The notes below the pieces were generated by a model, which saw nothing but the letters and a program-made list of their open reading frames with translations, searched no databases and had not been told where the DNA came from. From CAZJDM01 sp964544765 (GTDB taxonomy: Bacteria; Bdellovibrionota_B; Oligoflexia; CAYFLR01), in NCBI GenBank assembly GCA_964544765.1, contig CAZJDM010000007.1:1-54967 (forward strand): a stretch of DNA of 54,967 nucleotides. Reading direction: 5' to 3'. The position numbers and the translations under genes are program-made. Shown here one piece after another: positions 8,209 to 18,900 of this stretch. Numbering within the stretch: position 1 is the first letter of the stretch; every line of letters starts with the position of its first letter.

Positions 8209-10458
8209 ATGAAAAGAGAAAATAAAATAACTAAAAAATTATTAATAAAAATCAGTGTATTACTGCTTTTTACCTTTATGATGGCATGTGGTAGTCAAGA
8301 TGATGAGATAAGTGTAGATTCTAAATCTTCCACATCTCAGGTTACCAAAACAGAAGATCTCTTTGAAAACAGTGCTTTATACTTAAGATTCTTTCATAAA
8401 ATCGTTGATCCTGAAAAGAAAGCTGAGCTGGTTTATAATGGTAAGTTTAATTTGGTTTCGAGTTGGGATTTTGGTGGATTTGGATATGATACTGGAGGTG
8501 GATATGATACTGGAGGTGGATATGATACTGGAGGTGGATATGGTAGTTGGAGCGGTCTTGATACAACCATTCAAAGTAGTAGTGCAAGTGATTTAGGAAT
8601 AAGCGGTATAGTTTCTGATTATTCCTATAGTAATGATGTAGCAACACCGGATTGGACAGTTACTGATAATATGGGTAATACGAGTATAGAACCTTCATGG
8701 TCACCCGAACCAATGTCATGGACATCTGAACCAATATCATGGAATAATGACCTAGCAACTCCTGAGCCTGATAATTATGTTATGGATTGGAATAGATTAG
8801 ATAGTAGTAGCGCAAGTGATTTAGGAATAAGCGATATAGTTTCTGATAATTCTTGGAATAATGACGTAGCAACTCAGAATTGGAACGCTACACCAGGGCC
8901 TTGGGCAGATGGTTATGTTTACGGTGATGAAAGTAGTGGTGGTGATATTTGGGGTGGAAGTGGCGATGTAAGTACTATAGATTTATCGAACATCACTGTA
9001 GGAAATGGTGGATGGTATACTACCCATGATCCATTTGGGAATAATGCTCCATCTGACCCATATGGTTTTGGAGATTTACAAATATCCACACCTGTAGAAT
9101 ATAGCTCTATGAGTTCAATGCCAATGGCCATAGATCTTTCACAACCACAGACATTTGACCCTGCTTACGATGATATTAATTTTACTAGCTTAACTCTTCC
9201 TCAAAATACTTATATAGCGCCTGATCCATATTCACCATCCAATTATAATCGTGATCCATGGTCTCCAGCAGCTCTGGCAACAGATCCATATGATTATTAC
9301 CAAGCTCCAGTGGATACTAGCGTTAATGAATCTTATAGTCCGTATGTTAGTCTTCCCAGACAGAACGATTTACTTTCATATCTTCCTTCTTGGGAAGATT
9401 ATCCGAATACATCACCTCAAGAGTATGCGGGAATTCTTACAGAAGGTACTCCTTCTATTTTGTCAAACACAAGTTTTGATTATCAACCTCCAGCATCAGT
9501 TTTTACAAGTAATGAAATCAATAGAAGAGCCACAGACAATTTCTTTGCACCAGGTTTACAATTATCAAACTCGTTAAATGCATCAGATTTTCAAGATGTG
9601 TATAGAGAGGATGACTTACGAAATTATACAGCTAGTTATTATAGCCCTGACTATAACTCAGGTTGTGCCAGTCTAGTTGCGGGTGCAGGTGGATATTGCG
9701 GTGGATCACCAGATTATTCTTTTATTGATCCAAATGTTGGCGCTCACTCCAGAATTGATGGCACTGTGTATGATCCTAATTCGAGTACTGTGTATAGTGA
9801 TCCTAATCCTGGATACGTTATGGCTATTGAAGATCAAGTACAAGATGAAGAATTAGAAAACCCTTCTTATGAGTTGTGTTATGCTCCAAAAGCCTACTTC
9901 ATAACTTCCGATATTATGATCTTCAAAGAGACTGATGATGATAAATGTAAGGTGTTAGATCAGGTTATAGCTAAACAATCGCAAGAGGAAAATGGTTTTT
10001 GGTTAATAAGAAATGGCATTAATGACATGTATTTAATAACTGATGTAACTTTGGATAATGATGAACAATGGATTTTAATGAAGGTAGCTATTTCTAAAAA
10101 AGGAGAATCACCATTTTCAATAGTACAGATGACTGGTGATGAAAACCCAACTGGGCTAGAAAATGGATTATATTCAATATTAGATTCGTTAGAAAAAGAT
10201 CATCCATTAATGGCTAAAGAGATAGCCTCTGTACAATGTAATTTGCTTCATGATAACAATTCCGATGATCAGTATTTATGTGGATTGATTAATAAATATA
10301 ATGAAAAGTTTAAAGATATCTTTGTTAGTAAATTGGTAAATCAAAAAGTTGCTAGTGAGGTTGCCAAACGTAAGCAAAGAATAAAGATGAGTTTACTGGC
10401 AGAACAAGAAAGTAACTCTACTGATAACTCAGCTACTACTGACATCAGTCCTAAATAA
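8209..10458 (+). CDS. Exported lipoprotein with conserved ends and a low-complexity centre (paralogue 1)
   Basis: 749 residues, function unknown. The signal peptide ends in the lipobox MMAC (Cys27). A conserved N-terminal block reads KTEDLFENSALYLRFFH. Residues about 80-530 are low-complexity, rich in Asp, Pro, Ser, Tyr, Gly and Trp, and include three exact GYDTGG copies (from residue 92) and two 27-residue copies of an SSSASDLGIS-type segment. Residues about 535-735 form a folded-looking C-terminal domain with conserved cysteines (YELC, DDDKC, VQCNLLH, YLCGLI). The next gene encodes a paralogue sharing both ends but not the middle. The pattern suggests a surface protein with fixed anchoring or assembly domains and a fast-changing exposed part (inference). 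The ATG has AAGG 8 bases upstream. Confidence 0.75.
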   Translation: MKRENKITKKLLIKISVLLLFTFMMACGSQDDEISVDSKSSTSQVTKTEDLFENSALYLRFFHKIVDPEKKAELVYNGKFNLVSSWDFGGFGYDTGGGYDTGGGYDTGGGYGSWSGLDTTIQSSSASDLGISGIVSDYSYSNDVATPDWTVTDNMGNTSIEPSWSPEPMSWTSEPISWNNDLATPEPDNYVMDWNRLDSSSASDLGISDIVSDNSWNNDVATQNWNATPGPWADGYVYGDESSGGDIWGGSGDVSTIDLSNITVGNGGWYTTHDPFGNNAPSDPYGFGDLQISTPVEYSSMSSMPMAIDLSQPQTFDPAYDDINFTSLTLPQNTYIAPDPYSPSNYNRDPWSPAALATDPYDYYQAPVDTSVNESYSPYVSLPRQNDLLSYLPSWEDYPNTSPQEYAGILTEGTPSILSNTSFDYQPPASVFTSNEINRRATDNFFAPGLQLSNSLNASDFQDVYREDDLRNYTASYYSPDYNSGCASLVAGAGGYCGGSPDYSFIDPNVGAHSRIDGTVYDPNSSTVYSDPNPGYVMAIEDQVQDEELENPSYELCYAPKAYFITSDIMIFKETDDDKCKVLDQVIAKQSQEENGFWLIRNGINDMYLITDVTLDNDEQWILMKVAISKKGESPFSIVQMTGDENPTGLENGLYSILDSLEKDHPLMAKEIASVQCNLLHDNNSDDQYLCGLINKYNEKFKDIFVSKLVNQKVASEVAKRKQRIKMSLLAEQESNSTDNSATTDISPK
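8482..8535 (+). repeat. Three tandem 18-bp repeats inside paralogue 1
   Basis: The 18-base unit GGATATGATACTGGAGGT occurs three times exactly (8482-8499, 8500-8517, 8518-8535), with a partial fourth copy after. It encodes GYDTGG in frame. Copy-number change by slippage would keep the reading frame and alter protein length. Confidence 0.95.
8575..8883 (+). repeat. Imperfect 81-bp direct repeat pair inside paralogue 1
   Basis: Copies at 8575-8655 and 8803-8883 (offset 228 bases, in frame) are nearly identical over their first 45 bases and encode SSSASDLGISGIVSD and SSSASDLGISDIVSD. This is an internal duplication within the low-complexity centre. Confidence 0.85.
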
Positions 10459-10650
10459 AACTTCATCCCACACGATTATTTCATATCAAATTACCTTAAT
10501 GTTATATCGATGCAGTAAATGGATTGTAATGTATTGATATATTATATCTTTATGTGAATTTAAAACTAATTCTAAATCTTTTTTAATAAAATTTCGATCA
10601 TAAATATAAGGCATAAAAATATGTAACTTATTTATAATTGGGAATTTATT

Positions 10651-12720
10651 ATGAATAGAATAATTTCAATTAATATTAACTTTGTTATTATAATCAATAT
10701 CTTAATACTTACATTGCTTCAGTTAGCTTGTAGTGAGAGTGAAGTTTTAGATACAGGGAATAGAAAGTTATCAGTACCAGGGGCAGAGAAAACAGAAGAT
10801 CCCTTTGAAAACAAAGCTTTATATTTAAGATTCTTTCATAGACGTATGAATTTAGAGAAAAAAGCCAATCTAATGAATGCAGCTGGATTTAATTTGGTAT
10901 CTGGTTTTTGGGATAGTGGTGGAGGGACAGATGCTTATAGTAGTGATGGTTGGGGTGATTCAGGTGGGAGTGATTGGTGGAATGTAGGAAGTGAAACAGG
11001 GAGTGGCACAGTTTTGAATGATTCAAGTGGCGGAGGTGATTATTGGTGGAATGATGGTTGGGGTGACACAGGTGGAAGTGGAGTATTAGATAATCAGGTG
11101 CCCGTAGATAACACACCAGGTCCCTGGGCTGGGGGATATGTTTACGAAAGTGGTTCAACAGGTGGTAATGCCGCAGATTTATCAAGTGTTTATGTTGGAA
11201 GTGATAGTAATGGAGCTGCTTGGTGGATGAATGATGAACCTTCTTGGGCAAATACCGACACCTGGGATCAACCGTATGATCCTTATGATCCTTATGATCC
11301 CTATGCTGGAACTGCATCAAATTATTGGGGTAGTGATTCAAGTAGTATGGCAATAGATTCTTCTTTGGGAGGCCAATCACAAAGTTTAGATCAACCTTTT
11401 GATCCAGCTTACGATCCTATTAGTTTTCAATCTTTAACTCTCCCGGAAAATAATTTTGTAGCTGTTGATCCCATAGTGGCTTCTATGAATAGCCCATTAG
11501 AATCATACTCATCTTATTCATCCCCTGTCGATTATTCTCCATATGTTTATTCTCCAGAGTACACACCTGTTGTTGATAATTATGTGATGGAAAGTAATCT
11601 GGTTTTACCTTCAATGAATGATTTAGATATATATGATCCTGTGGCTTATGGGGATGCTTTATATACTAATCTAGTTTCAGATCAAAGTATGTTTAATCAG
11701 ACCAGTTTTTCTTATGTAGCTCCTGAACCTAGTATTGATCCTTATTTTGGAAATACTGTGTCAAGTAGAGCATCTAAAGATTTATTCGCTCCAGATTTAA
11801 AATTATCAGCTTCGCTAGATGCTTCTGAATTTCGGGGAATATTTCAAGAAGATCCTTATATGACCTTTGAAGGATATAGTTCAGGGTGTATGGGTCTGGT
11901 TGCTGGTAATGATGGATGCTATAGTGCTGGAACTTTTAATCCTGATCCAATTAACTACAGTTCTGTTGATGGTCCTCATCCTGGCAGTATTTTTGCTGAT
12001 CCTAATGCTGTTCAGGATCCTTTTGCAGATCCCAGTAAGTTTACCTATCCAGGAGAAGATGCTTCGGCAGGTATAGCAATTACTCGTGGAGGAGTTGACT
12101 TTGAACCTGGTCCGATACCTAAAGGGGATCCTAATATGGTTACAGCTATAGAAGATAAGGTTCAGGAAGGAGAGTTAGATGAAAAATCCTATGAATTATG
12201 TTCTTCTCCTCGAGCATATTTCATTACTCCAGATATTATGATTTTTAAAAAAACAGAGGATGATAAATGTACAGAATTACACCAGGTGATTGCTAAACAA
12301 TCACAAGAGGATAGAGGTTTTTGGTTAATAAAGGATGGCATAAGGGATATGCATATGATTGCTGATGTAACCTTAGGTAATAAGGAAAAGTGGTTCCTTA
12401 TGAAAATTACCGTTTCTAGGACCGGAAATAATCCCTTTTCTATTGTACAGATGGCTGGTAACAAAGAAAACCCAACAAGCTGGGATAATGCGCTTTATGA
12501 TATTTTGGATGCGGTTCAAAGAAATTATCCGTTGATGGCTAAAGAAATTGCCTCTGTTCAATGTAATTTACTACATGAAAACAATTTGGATGATCCTAAA
12601 TTATGTGGTTTGATTAAAGAATATAATGACAAGTTTAAGAAAGTATTTGTTAATAAATTAGTAAAACAAAAAGTTGCTAGTGAAGTTGCTAAACAGAGTC
12701 AACAACAGAATCAACAATAG
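10651..12720 (+). CDS. Exported lipoprotein with conserved ends and a low-complexity centre (paralogue 2)
   Basis: 689 residues, function unknown, clearly related to the preceding gene. The signal ends in LQLAC (Cys27). The N-terminal block KTEDPFENKALYLRFFH matches the paralogue almost exactly. The centre (about 85-490) is Gly/Trp/Asp-rich then Pro/Tyr/Asp-rich, with a short YDPYDPYDPY run (11272-11304). The C-terminal domain from about residue 495 aligns throughout with paralogue 1, keeping the segment QVIAKQSQE and the cysteines of YELC, DDKC, VQCNLLH and LCGLI. The ribosome site is weak (GGGAA before the ATG). The 192-base gap upstream shows no clear terminator, so the two genes may be partly cotranscribed. 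Tandem duplication followed by divergence of the middle is the simplest explanation. Confidence 0.75.
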   Translation: MNRIISININFVIIINILILTLLQLACSESEVLDTGNRKLSVPGAEKTEDPFENKALYLRFFHRRMNLEKKANLMNAAGFNLVSGFWDSGGGTDAYSSDGWGDSGGSDWWNVGSETGSGTVLNDSSGGGDYWWNDGWGDTGGSGVLDNQVPVDNTPGPWAGGYVYESGSTGGNAADLSSVYVGSDSNGAAWWMNDEPSWANTDTWDQPYDPYDPYDPYAGTASNYWGSDSSSMAIDSSLGGQSQSLDQPFDPAYDPISFQSLTLPENNFVAVDPIVASMNSPLESYSSYSSPVDYSPYVYSPEYTPVVDNYVMESNLVLPSMNDLDIYDPVAYGDALYTNLVSDQSMFNQTSFSYVAPEPSIDPYFGNTVSSRASKDLFAPDLKLSASLDASEFRGIFQEDPYMTFEGYSSGCMGLVAGNDGCYSAGTFNPDPINYSSVDGPHPGSIFADPNAVQDPFADPSKFTYPGEDASAGIAITRGGVDFEPGPIPKGDPNMVTAIEDKVQEGELDEKSYELCSSPRAYFITPDIMIFKKTEDDKCTELHQVIAKQSQEDRGFWLIKDGIRDMHMIADVTLGNKEKWFLMKITVSRTGNNPFSIVQMAGNKENPTSWDNALYDILDAVQRNYPLMAKEIASVQCNLLHENNLDDPKLCGLIKEYNDKFKKVFVNKLVKQKVASEVAKQSQQQNQQ

Positions 12721-12771
12721 AAATAAGCTGAAGGTCATTTCTTCTCTAATCTTTGCTTAATAGCCAAATCC

Positions 12772-12808
12772 AACTTCTATATGTTCCTATATGATCTATA
12801 TAGAAGTT
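12772..12808. terminator. Weak palindrome between convergent genes
   Basis: AACTTCTATA (12772-12781) pairs with TATAGAAGTT (12799-12808), plus one further A-T pair, across a loop of about 15 bases. It lies between the 3' ends of paralogue 2 (plus) and the second RND gene (minus). The stem is AT-rich with no immediate T-run, so terminator function is only plausible. Confidence 0.35.
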
Positions 12809-12836
12809 TGCGATAAATTGTTTTTGGTCTTAATTT

Positions 12837-15800
12837 TCAAAAGGTTAAGTTAACATAATATTTACGACCCAATTGCTTAATATCGCGTAGTAATAAATAC
12901 TGAATAGGTATGAAAAATAAAGTAAATAAAGTGGCCGAAACTAGACCGCCAATTACTGCGATTCCTAGTGGTTGATAGTCAACTCCCATGCCACTGCTGC
13001 CTAAAGTGGCCATTGGGAGCAGGCCGGAAATAGTGGTTAGTGCGGTCATAATAATTGGCCTAAAACGGACAACGCAAGATTTTAATACTGATCTGGAAAC
13101 AGCAAAGCCTTTTTTCCGGTTATTGTTAATTGAGTCAATTAAAATAATAGCATTATTAACTACAATTCCCACTAAAATTACCAGCGCCAAATAAGACATA
13201 GGACCCAGCGCTAATTGGCCAATGTATAAAAACCAAAAAGCACCTACAAAAGCCATCGGAACGGTAAAAATAATTAATAGTGGTAAAATGAAAGATTCAA
13301 ATAAAACTCCCATTAATAAAAAAACCAAAGTGACTGATAATACAACTACAAAGATCATATCTTTTTGATTTTCTTCGGTCTGTTGGTATTTATCCCCCAA
13401 ATCCAAAGAATAACCAGGCGGGAAATGATATTCTCTTAAATTTTTTTGGATGTCATTGTACAACAGGTCAAGATTTTCTTCACTAACTGTAATCTGGATA
13501 TCTAGCTGATTCTTACGGTTAACCCGAACTATTTTTCTTTGGGTTTTTTCTAATTGAAAGTCTCCCAATATACCTAGAGGGTAATTGTTTCGCTTACTTT
13601 GTATTTCAATAGAAGATAAATCCGATATTGATTGAATATGATCTTCCGGAACTCCTAGATAGATAGGAAAATTTTTATCCCCCTTTTCCAAATAACCTAC
13701 TTGATAAGGACTTAAATAAAATCTTATGGACTTAGCTATACTGGCAGAATTAATCCCAAGTTCAAACAGCTTAGTTCGATCAGGATAATAAACCTGCTCA
13801 TATTCATTAGATAGATCAGTCTCCGTTTGAACATCCAATACTCCTCTGATATGTCTTAACCGCTCCTTGACATCATTAGCTATCTGTTCAAGTTGATCTG
13901 ATCCATCACCAACAATTGCCACCTGAATGATTCCCTCTTCATCAGAAGAAGTTTGGTAAACCTTTCCAATCTTTACTCCCGGCTTTGCAAATTGTTCTCT
14001 TAATTGCTTTATTATCTCTTCCTGTTGTTGCATCCATTTATCAATTTTTTTTGCTTTATTATTAGGATCCTTGTACATAGTAAATGAAGCTATTCTACTT
14101 CTGGATCTGAGTCGAAGACGAACGTGTCGTACACCATATTTACCTTTACGAGAAATAAGATATTTCTCAATTTGATGTAAAATAGTATTTCTTCCCGCAA
14201 AGGTAGAACCACGAGAAAAGGTAACTTCAATTCTAATTCGGCTTCTGCTATGAAGACCAGATGATGATTTGCGGACATTCTTGATGGGAAAATAAATTGT
14301 AGCAAACAACAAGATGAATAATATAAAAACTGTCTTGCGCCATCTAATAGCCCTAACTAGTATTTTTTGATATTTAAGATTAATTTGTTGTACTAATTTA
14401 TTAGGGCGAATTTTACCCCACATTAGTCTGGCAGCACCAGTTGGAATGAAAATTAAGGCAATAAGTAAAGACGCTAGGAGAGCCATACAAACAGGAACGC
14501 CCAATTTTAACATAAACCAGGAAAAAATTGATCCTTTTTTAACCAAAATCATAGGTAGGAAAACAACAATTGTAGTAGAAGTGGCCATGAATATAGGTAA
14601 ACTAACCCCTAGTAGGCCCTTAATAGCGGCATCTTTATGAGCCATTTTATGCTCACGTTTTTTATAAATACTCTCCATTACTACAATTGAATTATCTATA
14701 ACCATCCCAATGCATATCATTAGACCCAACATAGATAAGACATTGAGGTCCTCTCCAATCAGATATTGCACCATAATAGTAATAAACAAAGAAAACGGTA
14801 TCGACATGGAAATCATAAAAGTGCTGAAAAAATCTTTTATGAATAGTAGTAATATTAAAAAGGATATGGTCCCCCCCATTAACGCAGCTTTGACAATATC
14901 CATTAAACTGTTCAAGATTCGGTCTGCCTGGGAGAATATTTTTATCGATTTAAGCGGATATTGTTTTGAATTATATTGGGCCAAAATTTCCTGTAATTTC
15001 TGATCAGCTAGTCGGCAGGTGTCTATAGTATTAGCCATAGATTCTTTGACAATACTCAGCATGTAGCTTTTTTTTCCATCAACGTTCCTGATAGCCTGGA
15101 TTTCTCTTGTTTTTAACTGTCTTATATGAGCAATAGTTTTAAGTTGAATTCCTCTTTGGGGGTCTATGATAATATTACGGATATCGTTTAAACTGGTTAA
15201 ATTATTAACACCTCTTACAAAGAATTCCCTGGATCCAAATTGTGCCTTACCCATTGATACTTTTAAATTTGCATCTTTAAGGCGATCATAGACCTGCTCA
15301 GGAGTGATATGCAATTGTCTTAATTTATTTAATTGAAGATCAATATTGACCTGAGTTTTATAATTACCATGAAAAGAAACCTTGCCAACTCCATCAACCG
15401 ACTCTAAATCGGTCTTTAGGTCATCAAACAACGTTTCTAAGGATGATAAAAATGGAGGAACACTGATGGAGTAAAATAGAACAGGCATTTCGTTAGTGTT
15501 GAATTTATAAACAGTTGGTCTTTTTGTATCTTCAGGTAACCTCGGATAAACCCGGTCTAATTTGTCCCTCAAAGCCGTAAAAGCATAATCCATATTGGTG
15601 CCATCAATATATTGGATTCCAAAAGATACATTGTGTGGAGATGAGGTTGTGGTAAGTTTTTCAATGTTTTTTAAGGTAGATAAATAAGGTTCAACTTGTT
15701 TAGCGATGGTACGCTCGTTTTCCTTAGAGGATGCGCTGGGAGCAGAAATATCAACCCATAAAATGGGGCTTTGAAAACCAGAGGGAAATAATTGCAAAGG

Positions 15801-15947
15801 TATTTTTAATATGGCAACACTACCCAGAATCAAAATGGTTAGAAAGGACATTAAAATGGTGACGGGCTTATGTCTGATTATATAGGATAAAAAAGAAGCC
15901 AACCAAGTTTTATGGCGTTCCTCTTTTCTTTTGGTAAATAATTTCAT
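12837..15947 (-). CDS. RND efflux transporter, second of a tandem pair
   Basis: 1036 residues, the usual length for a hydrophobe/amphiphile (HAE1-type) RND pump. One transmembrane helix lies near the N-terminus (TILMSFLTILILGSVAILKI), followed by a large periplasmic loop, a helix bundle, a second loop and a final bundle. In TM4 the proton-relay region reads GMVIDNSIVVMES, keeping the first Asp but with Asn at the second; in TM10 the motif is GIVVNNAIILIDS, with Asn where AcrB has Lys. This VDN/VNN pattern occurs in many non-AcrB HAE1 pumps. Its start lies inside the end of the upstream RND gene (38-base overlap), so the two are translated together and may assemble as a mixed trimer, as in MdtBC. 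Substrate unknown. Confidence 0.9.
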   Translation of the reverse strand: MKLFTKRKEERHKTWLASFLSYIIRHKPVTILMSFLTILILGSVAILKIPLQLFPSGFQSPILWVDISAPSASSKENERTIAKQVEPYLSTLKNIEKLTTTSSPHNVSFGIQYIDGTNMDYAFTALRDKLDRVYPRLPEDTKRPTVYKFNTNEMPVLFYSISVPPFLSSLETLFDDLKTDLESVDGVGKVSFHGNYKTQVNIDLQLNKLRQLHITPEQVYDRLKDANLKVSMGKAQFGSREFFVRGVNNLTSLNDIRNIIIDPQRGIQLKTIAHIRQLKTREIQAIRNVDGKKSYMLSIVKESMANTIDTCRLADQKLQEILAQYNSKQYPLKSIKIFSQADRILNSLMDIVKAALMGGTISFLILLLFIKDFFSTFMISMSIPFSLFITIMVQYLIGEDLNVLSMLGLMICIGMVIDNSIVVMESIYKKREHKMAHKDAAIKGLLGVSLPIFMATSTTIVVFLPMILVKKGSIFSWFMLKLGVPVCMALLASLLIALIFIPTGAARLMWGKIRPNKLVQQINLKYQKILVRAIRWRKTVFILFILLFATIYFPIKNVRKSSSGLHSRSRIRIEVTFSRGSTFAGRNTILHQIEKYLISRKGKYGVRHVRLRLRSRSRIASFTMYKDPNNKAKKIDKWMQQQEEIIKQLREQFAKPGVKIGKVYQTSSDEEGIIQVAIVGDGSDQLEQIANDVKERLRHIRGVLDVQTETDLSNEYEQVYYPDRTKLFELGINSASIAKSIRFYLSPYQVGYLEKGDKNFPIYLGVPEDHIQSISDLSSIEIQSKRNNYPLGILGDFQLEKTQRKIVRVNRKNQLDIQITVSEENLDLLYNDIQKNLREYHFPPGYSLDLGDKYQQTEENQKDMIFVVVLSVTLVFLLMGVLFESFILPLLIIFTVPMAFVGAFWFLYIGQLALGPMSYLALVILVGIVVNNAIILIDSINNNRKKGFAVSRSVLKSCVVRFRPIIMTALTTISGLLPMATLGSSGMGVDYQPLGIAVIGGLVSATLFTLFFIPIQYLLLRDIKQLGRKYYVNLTF

Positions 15948-18900
15948 AAATAGTTGGAATCACATATAAGGTTAAGATGGTAGAGCTAAACAACCCTCCA
16001 ATTACTGCTATAGCCATAGGTGATCGGAGTTCTGCTCCCTCACCCCATCCAAGAGCCATAGGTAAGAGACCTAGTATTGTTGATAAACTGGTCATACAAA
16101 TTGGTCTTAAACGTACCTTAGCTGCTTCAATTACTGTTTGTCGTGGCGGTTTTCCCTCTCTTCTTTGCTGATTCATAAAGTCTATCAGGACAATGGCATT
16201 GTTAACAACGATTCCAGCTAACATAATAAGACCAATAAATACCATGACACTAATGTTGATTCCTAACAACCATAATAAAATAGCTGAACCAATGGCTGCT
16301 AAGGGAATGGAAAACATAATGATAAATGGTTGTATAAATGATTCAAATTGGGATGCCATTACTACATAAACCAGAAAAATAGCAAGTAGAACCGCTAAAA
16401 GCATTTCTTTTTCAGATGCTTTTCTTTCAACGTCTTCACCGCCAATACGAAAAGACACAACACCGGTCTTACTATAGTTTTTAATTATATCTTTGATGTG
16501 AGTTTCAACGATTAAAGAAGCCTGTTTTAAATCAATGCCTGACGCAAGATAAGCATTGATTTGCACTGCACGACGTTTACTTATATGTCTGATTTCAGAT
16601 GGACCCATAGCTGGTCTGATTGATGCGACTGTGGATAGAGGGATATATTTCCCTTCTATCTGAATAACGGGCATTTGCTTGATGTCATTTAATGACTTGA
16701 TATCATATTCTGACTGTTTAACTACTATATCGTATGTATGGCTTTTACGACTCATGGAAGTGGCGATTTTACCATGTAATAAATTGGCAATATTAGAGGC
16801 TATATCCTCAGAACGGACGTTGTATTTTAAAAGTTGGTCTTGGTAGAAAGATATTATTATCTCTGGATAACCTTTCTCTAAAGAGCTTTTAATATTTTTC
16901 AAGATGGGTAAGTTAGATAACATTTTCATTACATCATCGTTTAAACGATTTAATATCAAAAGATTTTCAGCAAATAATTCTATCTGTAAAGGAGCGCTAA
17001 AACTGAATAAGGCGGGTCGGGTAATTTCATATTGTAAATTGGTGGTACGCTTTAGTAATTGGTTGATTTTATTAATCAGCCTGATTTCTTTATTCTTCAG
17101 ACTTTTAATAACCTCTCTTTTTAGACGTAAAATCAACCGGGAAGTGTTGGGACCCTCATCCAGATTGGAAATTTCCTGTTCATCGATTCCTGTAATAGAA
17201 CCGAACATAGCTAGTTCATCTATTTGAGTGAAATTCTTTTCTATTTTAGCTATACGAGACAGAGTTTCTGGTAAAGGAGTACCCACCGGAAATTTAGCTT
17301 GAACGGTTAAGTTACCTTGATGGACCTCTGGTAAAAGTTCTGATCCAGAGTAATAAAATATAAAGATGGCAATGAAAATAGCTACTACAAGAGAGAAAAT
17401 AAAAGCAGGTTTATGATCCAGCACCTTTATTAGACTGCGAGGATAGACGATATAAAGATCTTGAAAAATCTTATGTAATTTGAATTTAAAATAATTTTTT
17501 TTCTTCTTTTGTTGATCTTCATTGGGATCCAAAGAATCCTTTATACCCTTTGAACTGATTGTTTGCCGGCCTAATGCACAAAGCATAGGGATGATTAATA
17601 TTGCTACTAACAAGGAAGACAAAAGAGAAAATACTACCGACCAGGCAAAATCTTTAAAAAGCTGCCCAGCTAGTCCCTCTAAAAATACAATAGGAAAAAA
17701 AACGGCTATAGTAGTTAAGGTAGAGGCAATTACCGCGGTGACTACTTCTTGGGTTCCAGTTAAAGCGGCAGAAATCTTGCTTTTTCCCATGTTTTGATGG
17801 CGAAAGATATTTTCTAATACTACGATGGAATTATCAACCATCATACCTATACCCAAAGCTAATCCGCCTAAGGACATCGTATTAAGAGATATTTCAAACA
17901 AATACATAAATCCAAAGGTAATTACAATCGATAAGGGTATAGAAACAGCAATGATAGCGGTGGTGGTTATTTGGCCCAGAAAAAATAAGATAATGATTAT
18001 GGCTAACACACCTCCTAAAAGTGCGGTAGACTGAAGGGTGAATATCGCGTTTTCCACAAAAGTTGCCTGATTAGACATTATAGCGTAATTGGTATAGGGA
18101 CCAAATTGGGCCTGATTATCTTTGAGCATTTTGATGACATTACTTGCCACTTTTACGATGTTAGCATTGGATTCTTTATATACTTCAACGGCTACGGCTC
18201 TTTTACCAGAAACTCTAACCACTATATTTTCTTCTTCCTGTCTATAATCAATTTGGGCAATATCCTTTAACCTAATAGGAGCATTATTCAAAGATTTGAT
18301 AAATAGATGTTCAATTTCTACTAGGCTTTGAAATTCATTGCGAATTCGGATCAAAAATTGATTATTGGCGGTTTTTAAGGTGCCACCAGCTACATTTACA
18401 TTTTCTTGTTTGAGTCGACGGATAATATCATTTATATTTACATTAACCCGAGACATTTTCTGTTGATCCAACATGATATGGACCTCTTCTTCTCGGCCAC
18501 CTTTAATGATAGCTGCCGCAACACCGGGAACTACGTTAATGCGAGGATTAATTTCATCTTCAATCAGTGATTTGAGCGAGGAAAATTTCATTTCTTGATT
18601 AGCGGGAAAAAAAGCTATTCGTATAATGGGGTCCATACTGGGATCATACCTAAGAACCAAGGGTCTACCTACTTCATCTTTAAAGAAAATCCTCTCAACC
18701 TTTTCTCGTACTTCTGATACAGCTTTATCAAAGTTGGCTTTCCAGGAAAAATTTAAGATTACATCTGATACACCCGCTCGTGAAACAGAAACTACAGATT
18801 TTAAATGAGTGAGAGTTGTAAGGCGTTCTTCAAGTTTTACCGTAACTGTTTTTTCTACATCTTCTGGAGCTGCTCCAGGATATTCGGTGCGGACAGTTAT

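Noticed and set aside
8482..8535. CRISPR-like array of short repeats
   Set aside because: The units are contiguous, 18 bp, without spacers, and encode an in-frame GYDTGG repeat in a protein.
10889..11380. 163-codon minus-strand frame rich in His
   Set aside because: It is the mirror of the low-complexity Asp/Gly/Pro-coding centre of the lipoprotein gene, has no ribosome site and no domain character.
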